Of a stretch of DNA of 64,000 nucleotides, positions 43,516 through 55,730 are shown piece by piece (within the stretch, counting starts at the first letter, position 1; the number at the start of each line of letters is the position of its first letter). Source of the stretch: Rotaria sordida (taxonomy: Eukaryota; Rotifera; Eurotatoria; Philodinida; Philodinidae); the NCBI GenBank assembly GCA_905250125.1, contig CAJNOL010000374.1:86429-150428 (forward strand), read 5' to 3'. Below the pieces are notes generated by a model. That model made no database searches and was not told where the DNA came from. It saw nothing but the letters and a program-made list of their open reading frames with translations. The position numbers and the translations under genes were made by a program.

Positions 43516-46500
43516 TGGATTTAATAATAATAATACAATCTTATTATTATGAATTGATTAATGGTATAAGTGGATAATCAACGAAGATAGTACTGAATAT
43601 ATTATTCGAACTGTCATAATATGACTTAAGAAAATTCAGTGTTTTATTTAATAGAACTTTTTTCTCATTATTAATTTCAAACGGAATTCTTTTTTCAAAT
43701 TTCTACTACAAAAACTATTCTGCTGTATCGTATCTATAAGTATCACTTAACTTTAAAATGTTCTGTGAAGTATCATATTATGTAAAGTTCATATTTTTAT
43801 CATTCTAATAAAAGAAATAGTTCTTCATTCCTAGACGAACTTTTTTTTTCATGCTCTTGTCCTGTGCAGACCTCAAGATTTGTCCATAGCGCATGACTTT
43901 CTTGCTCAAGACAAGCGCTTGAGTGTTTGCATGAGTTACACGAAACTCATGTGCTCAATTCCAGAAAATGCAACTATGAATTTTTATTAAAAGTTGAGTT
44001 ATTTTGCACGTAAAATTGAACAAAACCTAAAAAAAGTTCCTTAGGAACAGACACGAATTTCAAGCGCGTAGGCAAGAATATCAAACGTTAGAACAAGAAG
44101 TTCAAGAACTTGAGCTCACCGAAAGGTCTCAAGTTTTGCCTCAAGATTTGTCCAAAGCATATGACTTTCTTGATCAAGATTCTCAAGTATCTCCTACGCA
44201 AACCAAAAAAAGGTCATCTAGGGATGCTTACTCATAAATGACAAATTTAAGATGAATATTCAATTTATTTTTATTGAAACATTAGTATTAGAAAATTTCT
44301 TTGGATACATTAGATTCTATTGTCAGGAGATGATCATCTTAAATGGTTAATTACAAGTATTCATAGCTCATAGTGACATACATTGATATCTCAATTTTAT
44401 ATAACAGTGATGATTAATGCACTGACATTTTTTAATGAACTATAGAAAATAAGTATTTTATTTATCTTAAAATTATCTGACGAAGAAACTCTTTCAATTG
44501 ATACCCTTCGTTCGAGTTCCTATTTTATTGATGAATAGGATTTGATTGTGTATACACAAAATTGTCAAATGATATATGTTGTTAGGATTTGTTGCTTGAA
44601 TTTTAATTATTTTACTGCATTTTTTGTTTATTATAGGGTAACGAGGAGAAAAACTAAATTAAAGAATTTTAACTTGAAATTTTGCCCAGAAATTGATACC
44701 ATAGTTCTTGTAATATCTTAAAAGTTTAAGCTAAAATGAGTCGTTTTTTCCTCAAAGAATCGAATACTTTAAAACAAACTGAATTTGTTTTTCTTGAATC
44801 TTATGCAAGAAATAAGTTATCTCTAAGTTAACTCTTCAGCTAAAATTCTTTAACCTAAGTTCTCTCGCAATATTCTGGGAACATAAGAGAGAAATGCAGT
44901 AAAATGATGATTGACACTGGAGCGAAAAGTCCTAATGACGCATATTTTTTTCAGTTTTTTTGAATGCACAATCAATTCTATTCATCAGCAAAATGCGATC
45001 TCGAACGGAAAGCATTAGTTGAAAGAGTTTCTTCATGAGATAAAAGGACAACATTTTTTTTCTAATTTAAGCGTGAGAAAGAGAAGATATATCAAAAACT
45101 AATCTTTTAAATAGAAACAACATATAAAGAAGATATAAATATAACTGTATAGAAATATAATTTATCGACCATCTTATTATGAAACAATATTTTGTTCTCA
45201 ATCAATACTTCTCTACTTGTATGAATTCAATGATTAAGTTAAATCTTTTTCATATCAGAAATAGTTCGTACATAAAAATGTCTTGAACAAGAAAACAATA
45301 TAATATGTTGATTCATTTTTCCAATAATATGTATTTTGATATAAATGGACTAAAAGATTCTTTACATATACAACACTGTTAGTCTTTTAGTATTATAGTT
45401 CAATAATGGCTCGTTTACATTAGTAACCATATCAGAGATTTTTTCATAGAACTTACTTGACATCTTTGCAATAAAAATCGTTTTCTATTAAAGTTTCTTC
45501 TTTCATCTCTCTCCAACAAAACTATTCCATTAAATGTGATTTTCTTTTAGAGAAATGGTTTTACTGAGAGATAATCTTAAGATACACAACTAATTAATAA
45601 TAAAATAAGTTTTCATCTTTACATATGTATTTAGAATGAGGACAAAGAATAAATTTTCTACAAGCTCAAACGATCAATTATGAATGTGAAAAGAACATAT
45701 TCCAGATTAAAATAATAGTCAAAAATCTTAAACATGTGTCAAGTTTATCAGCTCAATCAGAAATATAAAAAAAAAAGTCTAAATTTACATAGCGACATAT
45801 TTTATATTGGTGTCAATTATAATCATGGATTGTATCGATTTACTAAGACTAAAATTCTTCATATGAGTTGGTTCTAGAGTTGATAATCATATGTTTAATT
45901 TTTTTCTTTCATTGTAATACTCAAGCATGTTTTATATTTGTTAAGAAGCAAGAGAAAGTAATAGTTAAAAACATGTTCCAGTCTAATAAATTATTTTTCA
46001 TTAGTAAGCATATTAGAATTAAGATGAGTAACTATCTCATAAATAAGAAATCTCTCTTTAGAAGTAATCGTAGTCGATATGCCCATTTCATGAGCATTGT
46101 TTAACATTAAAAATCATTCTTATCTAAAAGATATTTAACTCTCATTTATTTCTAAACTATTTTCACCTAGCTATTTATCATATATCATTGTCTTTCTTCA
46201 CATTTAATCATAAATATCAAACTCAATGAATCCTCTTAATAAAAATTTTGACTTGATAACTTGAAAGTACAAAACGATGATTATGAAATTCTTAATAAAA
46301 TCGATATCTCCAGCTGTTAAGTGCACTTATTGTCTGTTCGAAGATATGAACTTTGGACATATTTTTGGATTGTATATATGGCTTGTCCGAGTATATAACG
46401 AAAATATAATATACGTATTATATCATTTTTCTATTCAGTTTTTTCAAATGGAGGAAGAAAATAAATTAAATAAGTGAGTTTAAAAAAAGTTTTTCTAATA

Positions 46501-49500
46501 TTTGACGAACTTATCTTTTCTCAACGTGTGAAGTTCGCATAAAAAAAGTAAAAAGAATACACTTGATTATTTTCATTCATCTTTCTTTGCTCATTTACAC
46601 GAAGTAATTGAACACGGGTACGATATTTCAATTTAAAAACAATCATTATATATATATTGAAGTGTTTTCGAGCAAAAAGCATGTTATTCTTGAGAACTGA
46701 TTCTACGATCTTTGTAATTGTTTCTTTGTGTTTTAATTCAAATCATTCAATATCACTCAATTATAAATAAGTAATTACATTAAATCTTTAATAATTAGCA
46801 AGGTAAGATTACAATACTATTAGAAGATTTAATTATTGTTCATTATTGTTTTAAAAGTAGAAGATTATTATTATCATTTGAGCTTTCTTTAAAAAAGCAT
46901 TTTTCATTATATTGTCTAAAAACTTGATTAATATTCGTAGAGTAAGATGCTATTGTGTAGCCCTGAATTCTTTGTTCTATCGAAACAATTTTCGTAATCA
47001 TAATGAAACTATGTTATTCGTTATTTATTTCATATATTCCATAGTAAACTAAAATTCACGAGGAAACATAGAAAATTGAGATTAAACTGGAAAATGAGTT
47101 ACCACATATTATAATAGTCGACAAATTCATAGACTGTTTCCGTTCAATATGATAATCATTACCCATTTTATGAGACATTTATCGAGACAGAGGTATTCTT
47201 GAAAATGATGATTTTTCCTCTACGAAAAACCTATGAGACTTTTAATACGAGCTATTCTGCTTGCTTCCAATCTAACACTGTATAAAAATAGAACAGATCA
47301 ATTGCAGCCAAAAATATCTAAATCTCGATCGAAATTGCATTCTTTTAAACTTTCGACTGAAATTTGGATAGTTTTCGGTAGGATCGATTTGTTCAATTTT
47401 ATACACAGTTAGATATAATCCAGACGAGTATCTCGTTATAAAAAATTTGTAGAGAAAAATGCTCATCATTTTCATCAATACATTTATCTCGATATATATC
47501 TCCGTATTATCAATACATAAAATAACAGTGTAATCAAAACAGTAAATCTTTTTTTTGCTATTAATATTTAAATTTTTAGTTTCTATAAAAATTATGTCTT
47601 GACACATTTTCTAGTTTCTATAATCAATCTCTTTTCCTACATAAGCATTAAAGTATAAAAGAGTTTAAGAGGCTACTAAGTAAACAAAAATTAACTAAAT
47701 CTGCCAAAGTCAAGTGGAGTTACATTTTCTTTTTTTCTAAAAGTTTATACGAATGAAAAAATAAATGTTAAGACGTAGATTAATGATTAACTTATGAGAT
47801 AAATGTTATCATCTTACTCATAATTCATTCGTCTTTTTAAATAACAGTCCATAAAATTGTCGCTTTTGCATTGATCATAAGACATGATATTTTCCAAAGT
47901 TTTAATTAATATTTGTTTGAAAGAACATCAAAACTTTTGTCTCTCACTTCAATATAATTATTGTTTCTTTTAATGTTCAACAGAACAAGTCAGTCTTTAA
48001 TCGAGTTTAATGTTCTATATTATAGTACAGATTATTTTTTACTTCATAATTAATGAGAAAGAAACGATATATGCATAGAAAAAATTAAAATACCTAGAAG
48101 CAATAAATAAAGTTAAAGAGACAGACGAAGTTAAATCTATTAGGAAAACTATTTTGTGAATATATCATTTTCCCCAGTGAGAAGTAAAAGTTATTCGACA
48201 ATTTCCTCAACACCAAGTTCGAATAGATAGACATATTCTATTCTTCTAGTCTACAATAATCTACCTTGAAAATATAACTTCATTGTATGAGGATGATATG
48301 AATTTATGAATGATGCATTTGTTATTAAATATTTTTAACAACAACAGAATTTAAATGAAGAATATGTTTAACAGCTACTTGTCATTCTACTCATTTTGTA
48401 GAACCAATTTTTGAATTAATATTAAGGAGAAGAAGATGAATAACTTTAATAGTTTATTCGGTATAGTATCTTGATTTATGCAACCAAAGACTGTTGGATA
48501 AGTTTAACGTTATATGATAAGTCAACGTATTGATAAAAAATTGTATTTTATTAGTCACAGATGAAGAAAAAAAGACTAGTAACTTTTTACATTCATGTAA
48601 CAGCGAGAAGTTTGTGAAAATCGAAGACTATGAAAAAAATCTTATTTTTAAAGTAAAAGTTTATTCCATCTACATAAAGTTTCTAATTCATAAATGATCT
48701 TTATCACTCGAATCATATGATTATAATCATACACGTATTATTTTAACTAGTCCAATTTCCTAGAAACAAACGAAGTAAAATATCGAAGAAACTCAAACAA
48801 AAAGTGAACGACTAGTAAAAGTAATTATTATTTCTTTTGTTATTCTGTTAGTTTTCATGTTCATTAGATGGCTTTTCATTGCTTCTAAAATGTTTAGTGT
48901 CTATTCAACCATTCTTTTCAATTACTCATTGGTAATTCTTATTTAAAAGTATCGCTTAAAGCTGTATCTTCTTGAAATGAATTTTTTTTTATTTTCTTCT
49001 ATCCATGAACATTAAGGATGCTATTTATAATGGATAAATGTTGTCTATTATATTTACTAGATATATTTTAGTTTAGATTATAAATGAATCAGTTCGATTT
49101 CTCAAAAACTTTATTCACTCAATTCACCATTAGACAATGTCGATAAGACAGATGTTTCTAGTTTTCCTGCATTGCTTCTATAGAAATAATTATGAATAGA
49201 GATGAAATACTTTATAATATAATAATAATAGATATTTCTTTTTAAATTAAAGTAATAAATATTTTCATAACAAAGAATCTCAGAATCACATCTAGTCAGA
49301 TCCTATAGCATATTTTAGATAATTCGATGATTTCCAACAATATTCGATAGGATCTTGTCGGGCATTGTCGGATTCATTAGTACAAGGCTTCAATATGAAG
49401 TTTTTGGATATGAAATCCGACGATTTCTTACAGTGAATCCGACAAGTCGAAAATATTAGAGAAACCAAAGATAAGGTAGGATCATGCTAGTTTTACAAAA

Positions 49501-50814
49501 GAATATCAACTAGAGCAAATATTACGATCAATTTCAACAGTCGTACATGACACCATTAAACGACCGAATATGGCAACATTTATCGTTGTTGTCAAATACT
49601 GCCGTAAAAAACTTGACATTTTTTTTTCTTCCATTTTTCAATATGTTTCCCATTTACGTAGATATATATATATATGGCTGTTGAGAAAGTTCTAAATAAA
49701 AATAAAGTATATTTTAGTTATATCCTATTAATTTAACATGAGATGTTGCATTTCAAATGGATTTAGTTTTTAAAAAAATCCATACTTATTATATTTTATT
49801 ACTTAGTATTTGTTTCTTCATTGAAAACGAATTTCAATAAAAACAAATTCAATTATATTTTGATAATTTACCAATACATCGTGAAATTCTAACCATTTAT
49901 AACAATGAGTCACAACATTGCTCAGTAAACACGCATTGAGAATACAAAATACATGAATCCGAGATGAAAATAATCATAAAAGGTCATGACTTCTGTCGAA
50001 ACTAGTTCAAAGAGTGATCAATTTTTTAATTAATTCGAGAAAACAAATGGACAACTAAGATACAAGATAATTTGAAAGTAAAAGATAAGAATTTAAAGTA
50101 AATGAAATTTAAAAAAGCAACTTTTATAGTTAGTTTAATAGACTGAAAATAAGTGTAAATGATTACTCTAAGTTCAGTGATATTTGTATAGCCTTATCAG
50201 TGTGAAACGGTATTGATAAATATAACATCATTGTTGTTGAATTTTAATCTACTTCAATAAAGTCTGAATTTCCTCGAAAATCTTTTATTTTCTGCTAATA
50301 TATTGTGACGCAAGAAGTTTTATCGGAGAAAATGTTTTCGCATCTTTTTACATTTTTTCTGATCACTGAAAGAGACAAAATTTGACGGATTATGTATCAC
50401 CGCATTCGAAATGCTCTTATGAGTAGATGTCATCGGATTCGATAATGTCAACAGTCCGATAGTATCTGATAATTTAGGAATTTGATCGAACCCGATTGGA
50501 CATTTTTCAACTGAAGATATTATGCAAATGAATATGTTTTTCCATCGACGGACAATTGCGATTTTTTTTTACACTTAGATACCTTCAAATGTATTATTTA
50601 AATGCTCTTTAATTTTCTTCGTTTCACTTCTTGGAAGACGCTCATTCAGTTATTAATTAAAAATGATAGATAACATTAGTTGTTAAATTATTGTCTTTTA
50701 TTTAATTCACCTTTTTCTTCGGTGTTCAATACAACAATTGGTTGACATCTTCTTCCATAGCATACATAAAGGTAACAACAAAGATTTCTGTGCATCAAAA
50801 ACTTTTATCTAACA
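43516..50814. other. long intergenic region between GPCR copies 1 and 2
   Basis: About 7.3 kb of AT-rich DNA with no supported gene. AATAAA-like sequences near 43808 could end the copy 1 transcript. It holds an imperfect direct repeat (43871-43911 and 44139-44179). Small frames (45868, 46277, and 47272 on the minus strand) match nothing. Confidence 0.5.
43871..44179 (+). repeat. imperfect 41-bp direct repeat pair, spaced 268 bp
   Basis: CCTCAAGATTTGTCCA...CATGACTTTCTTG...TCAAGA occurs at 43871-43911 and 44139-44179 with about four differences. The stretch between is rich in CTCAAG/CTTGAG words in both orientations. Possibly the remnant of a tandem or mobile repeat. Confidence 0.6.
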
Positions 50815-51795
50815 ATGAATTCAACAGAAGTAACATCAGATTATATCCATGATTATTCCATAGTTTGTTCATTATCTGCAGCATGTGCTCTTAGTGCTGG
50901 AGCCATATCTATTACAATATTAATATTAATACAAAGAATAAAACCTCGCCTTCATACCGTTAGACATTTACTCATGTGTAATACATGTATTGCATCGATT
51001 CTTTATTGTATTGTACAAATATATAATTATATTTTTCTTTTGTTTTTTCCTTCGGTGACAAGTGATATCTATTGTCAATGGCGTGCCTACTTTGCTTATT
51101 TCACTATTTCTACAGTTACTTATTCATTTCTTATTCAAGCAATATCACGTCTTTTTATTTCTGTTTTTTCAATAAAATATAAATGTTTAATTACATTTAA
51201 AACACATTATTTTCTTATTATCATTCAATGGTTTACTGTTATAATCATTCCACTACCAGCAATAATAACAAAAGATATTTATTATCGTACTAATCAACTT
51301 TGTTGGGTACCTATAACAAATATTATACATACAACTTATGCATATATTACCTATTATACAATACCAACATTATCTGTTTGTATGATTTATATTTTCATTT
51401 ATTATCGAGTTAAACAAGCAAAGAAAGAAGCTAGATCTTTGTTGAGACTAATACATGGAGAAAAACGTGATCTCGAACTTCTTCGTAATATAGTAATACT
51501 CATGAGTATTTATCTCATTAGTGGAATTCCACTTGTATTATTTCTGTTCAGTTCTAACAGAATACTGTATTTAATTGGTCTTGTAACTTTATCGTTAGCT
51601 GTCGCTGTTGAAAAAGTATGTACAATCCTTTTAGATCATGAACTTCGACAAGTTATTAGAAAATTATTAATTAGAAAGAGACGTATTACACCTCTTGATA
51701 ATAGACATACAACAAGAAGATATCAAGAACATCACATACAAATTCAACAAGTCATCGTACAACCTTTACAAAAAACCCGAAATACATCATTCTAG
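50815..51795 (+). CDS. rhodopsin-like (class A) GPCR, intronless, copy 2
   Basis: 326-residue seven-pass receptor, closely related to the copy at 42580. It shares the IKPRLHTVRHLLMCNTCIAS loop/TM2 block, CQWRAYFAYFTIS at TM3, AISRLF in the DRY position, ITFKTHYFLIIIQW (TM4), QLCWVP (loop-2 Cys) and LSLAVAVEKVCTILLDHELR (TM7). The N-terminus MNSTEVTSDYIHDYS is short and glycosylatable. The C-terminal tail is longer than in copy 1 and rich in Arg, Gln and His (TTRRYQEHHIQIQQVIVQP). No introns, unlike most genes here, suggesting expansion through an intronless ancestor. Upstream at 50779-50814 lies a short leader with no in-frame start. Ligand unknown. Confidence 0.85.
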   Translation: MNSTEVTSDYIHDYSIVCSLSAACALSAGAISITILILIQRIKPRLHTVRHLLMCNTCIASILYCIVQIYNYIFLLFFPSVTSDIYCQWRAYFAYFTISTVTYSFLIQAISRLFISVFSIKYKCLITFKTHYFLIIIQWFTVIIIPLPAIITKDIYYRTNQLCWVPITNIIHTTYAYITYYTIPTLSVCMIYIFIYYRVKQAKKEARSLLRLIHGEKRDLELLRNIVILMSIYLISGIPLVLFLFSSNRILYLIGLVTLSLAVAVEKVCTILLDHELRQVIRKLLIRKRRITPLDNRHTTRRYQEHHIQIQQVIVQPLQKTRNTSF

Positions 51796-52360
51796 ATAAT
51801 GTGAATCTATCGTTTAATATGATCTCAAACAAGTTGTTCGATGATTAATTACTGATTTGCGAACACCTTAGACTTTTTTTTGTTGTTATTGTTAAACCAT
51901 GTGTATCTTCTTATATTTTGATTGTATCTTCAATGAAAAGTTTTATTTAATAATGAAAATCGGTGAAACTTTATGCAGAGAAGTCATGGAAGAACAACAT
52001 TACCAGCATTTGAAAATCAAAAAGTCTTTGCTCTGAGAATATGAGTTTGTGGATGTGTGTGACTATAGTCGATTTCTACACACACAGTCTCACATTCACA
52101 GATAACACGTAACTATAGGAACAAAATATTGAAGAATTCAAAATGATTGTTTGTAGATGAGTAATTGATTATACATTTTTCTTTTTCATCAATTATACTC
52201 ATCATGAAGATTGAAAGAAATGACAGTTGCAGAAGTTCTATTCTTGAATCTTTTCTATATTCATGGAAACAAAATCAATAAAAAAAAGTGGTACCAAAAA
52301 AAAGACGAATAATTGAAGAATTATTATTCGTCGAAAGTAAGTACAATGAAGTCAGATGCA
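51796..52360. other. spacer between GPCR copy 2 and the palindromic element
   Basis: AT-rich. A short hairpin at 52305-52333 (GACGAATAAT ... ATTATTCGTC) lies just outside the palindrome. No gene recognised. Confidence 0.5.
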
Positions 52361-53755
52361 AATAATGCAAAAATCAAGTAATTTTTTTTCTCATTCTTTT
52401 ATATACAATTCGATAGAACAGGAAAAGTTGGTTAGAAATATATATTATTTTTTAAATCGATTGATCCACGTTTTAGGGAAAACAAAACAAAAGATTAAGA
52501 AATTACAAAAAACGGTTCAAAACAACCAAAAAAACGAGTTTTCGTCTAAAATTTTCAATTTTCTTGTTACGTGGATTTCAAGAATTTTTTTCGAAAGGAC
52601 TATTGTCTCATTCAGTATATGAAAATCTGAGTTAAAAAATGTTATTTAAATAAATTTGAAACAGAAGTGCAGTCTGACATGTGTCTGTCGAATAAGACCA
52701 CTTGAACAGGTTTTTGTGGTATCCATAGACAATTTTATAAATCTTTTCAGTTTTTTTGTGTTACGAGAGAGATAGAACCAAGTATCATATTTCATTAGAA
52801 TCGCTCAATATTGACCTTCAAACGTACGCTATTGGTTCTTCTCGACCTTGTTTTATTGTATAGAAAATAATATTCTTCCGACTTTTTCTTACACGATAAA
52901 ATCGCGAAAAACATGCGCATATTTACTTAATTTTACCATTATTTTTACCTGATATAAAAAATCAGATAAAATTTTTAAAATTATCATAAAAAACACAACG
53001 AATCATATTTCTTTTAATCAAAAATGTTTCCCATCAAAATCATCCTTTCGAAGAAGCACAGAAAAAGTTTTCAAAAAATTATGTCTGAAGAGTTTACAGA
53101 CATAATATCATATAAATTTTTTCTTTGCTAAAAGTTACATGATTCATTGTGTTTTTTTATCTCACGAAAAAATAATGATAAAATTAAATAAACATGTGCA
53201 TATTTATCCACGATTTTATCCTATCAGTAAGAAAAAGTCGAAAGAATACAATTTTCTATACAATAAAACAAAATCAAGAAGAACTAATAGGGTACGTTTG
53301 AAAGTCAATATTGAATGATTCTAATGACGCACGACACTTGGTCTTATCTCTCTCGTAACACAAAAAACTAAAAAGATTTACAAAATTGTCTATGGATACT
53401 ACAAAAATGTGTTTGAGTGGTGTTACTCGACAGACTTATGTCGGACAATACTTCCATTTCTTACTGACCAAAATAGCATTTTTTAACTCAGACTTTTCAT
53501 ACTAAGTGAGATAATAGTTCTTTCAAAAAAATTCTTGAAATCTAAGTAACAAGAAAATTGAAAACTTTAGACGAAAACTCGTTTTTTTGACTGTTTTGAA
53601 CCGTTTTTCGTAACTTTTTAATCTTTTGTTTTGTTTTCCCTAAAACGTGGACCAATCGTTTTAAAAAATAATATATATCTCTGACCAACTTTTCGTGTTC
53701 TATCAGATGGTATATAAAGCAGCGAAAAAGACAGTTACTTGATTTTCACATTATG
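52361..53755. mobile_element. 1.4-kb imperfect palindrome, probable non-autonomous foldback element
   Basis: Nearly the whole segment is one inverted repeat. The left arm starts ATGCAAAAATCAAGTAA and the right arm ends TTACTTGATTTTCACAT. Matching blocks run inward: CCACGTTTTAGGGAAAACAA, AAACGAGTTTTCGTCTAAA, GTATCCATAGACAATTTT, GTGTTACGAGAGAGATA, TGTTTTATTGTATAGAAAAT and CGACTTTTTCTTAC. They end near a central hairpin at about 53080-53110 (ATTATGTCTG ... CAGACATAAT). Arms of about 690 bp are estimated 85-90 percent alike. No transposase frame; the 88-codon frame at 52356 is not recognised. No clear target duplication. Confidence 0.82.
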
Positions 53756-54208
53756 GGTAATCCAATTCACCAGGAGTTTTTTTTAGAAAGTGCTTATTAA
53801 TGTTATATTTTTAGATTGTATAAATTCTTTTGACAACAAATTGTAATATTTAAAATGTCTCAATAATTCTATTCATTATCTAAATGCATCTTATTATTAT
53901 TCTTTTCAACTATTTCTATTTGAGCATTATATTGAGAGCACATTATCATTTATTATGTCTTGACATCTTTGAATGAACCAATTCAGATATGATGCTTTAT
54001 TGTTACAATATGAATGACATTATTAACTTTCAAGTGAAAATATTCTTTAGTATCGAATTTTATCTATCTATTATCAATTAAATATTTTTATTCCTGATAC
54101 TAGAAGCCTTTGTTGATTGTTTCCTAAGTCTTCTTCACTCATGTCTCACTAAACACGGTCTATTCGTATAAAAGACACATTTTCAAAAGGTATGCTCATT
54201 CATATAGG
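53756..54208. other. spacer before the decayed GPCR
   Basis: AT-rich, nothing recognised. It would correspond to upstream sequence of the third GPCR copy. Confidence 0.4.
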
Positions 54209-55730
54209 ATGAATTCAACGATATCAACTCTGTGAGATGCCTATGTGTAATACATGTATTGCATCGATTCTTTATTGTATTGTACAAATATATAACTATA
54301 TTTTTCTTTTCTTTTTTCCTTCGGTGACAAGTGATATCTATTGTCAATGACGTGCCTATTTTGCCTATTTCACTATTTCTGCAGTTACTTATTTATTTCT
54401 TATTCAAGCAGTATTATATCTTTTTATTTCCGTTTTTTCAACAAAAATATAAATGTTTAATTACATTCAAAACATATTATATTCTTATCATCATTCAATG
54501 ATTTACTGTTATAATCATTCCACTACCAGCAGTAATAACAAATGATATTTCTTATTGTCCCAGTAAACTTTGTTGAGTACCAGTAAAGTTTGTGATTCAC
54601 ATGGCTTATACTGATTTTGCTTATTACATATATCCTGCTTTTTCGATTAATATGATTTATATTTTAATTTATTACCAAGTAAAAACAAAAAATTACAGAT
54701 CGTACTGGAACACTTATGAGAAAAACCAACACTGCCAGGCGTGATGTTGAACTAGTTCGAAACATGATGATTCTCTTGGTCATTTATTCTTAGATGGAAT
54801 TCCCAGAGTATTATTTATAACTACTGGTCGTAAACGAATATATATTTAATCAATACTATTAGTACATCAATAATGGTGGCTGTCCAGAACAAACACTGTG
54901 ATTGTCGTAAACAGTCGTGCACGACGCCGTGAACTATCGTATACGTATGCTTGACCCTAAAATTACAACCGCATGTCATCGTACCGTATACGACTATCGT
55001 GAACGGCCCTACATCATCGTATATGACTTCGTTTATCATCATATTTAACCTCATACCCACATCCGAATTGACTATTGAGGAACTAAGAAACTCAATTTTG
55101 AAAGGGAGTATGTTGCATTGTTGAACGACTTTCCTCCTTTGACTTTGATGAAATATATGCCACTATCTATATTTTGTTTAGTTTAGTCCTGATGGCTTTA
55201 GTTTGAAAATTTTATTTTATTTTATAAACTTTATTTAGAAATATATCAAAATGATTTGTTCTATTTCGTTTCTTATAAGAATGATCATGCGTCTTTTCTA
55301 AATCCAGCTCACTATATTGTTGACACATAGAACTTTTTAAAGTTTTGATAACTATCAATGCATTGTGTATGAACCGACACCATTCATTAAAGCATTTCAT
55401 ACAAGTGATATATTTCAATTTCTAGAAACAATTTACATAATGACATCTTGTAAACCAATAAGTCTATCAAGAAGAACTACAGATGTTAGGTAGAAGTTTC
55501 TTTATGCCAAAAAATCTGCTATATAGAGAGTTTTCTATGAGTTTCATTATAATATATTAAATTATAGTATGTTTTTTATTTTCATTCTATCATTAATTAT
55601 TGCTGTTGAGAAATGATGCATGATTCTTTTAAATCGAAAAATTCATCAAGTTATAAAGGTTATAATATGTTGAATAATGCCTACTATGCCTTTCGAAAAT
55701 ATAGATACAACAGTAAGAACTCAATATAAT
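54209..55730 (+). pseudogene. decayed third GPCR copy
   Basis: Begins MNSTIST at 54209, then lacks TM1 and joins directly to the TM2 block MCNTCIASILYCIVQIYNYIF, which is nearly identical at DNA level to copy 2. In-frame stops (for example CQ then TGA near 54350, and several after 54445) and frameshifts follow. TM5-6 pieces include YIYPAFSINMIY and GIPRVLFITTGRKRIYI. About 700 bp of unrelated DNA (about 54855-55555) separates these from the TM7 and tail remnant at about 55560-55710 (LIIAVEK-like, then MPFENIDTT, resembling copy 1 TPFENTITQ). The mixture of copy 1-like and copy 2-like parts suggests past exchange between copies. Confidence 0.88.

Noticed and set aside
52021-52110. Possible hairpin of GTGTGTGAC ... 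CTACACACACAG near the end of GPCR copy 2
   Set aside because: Pairing is short and interrupted; likely chance in a CA/GT-rich patch.
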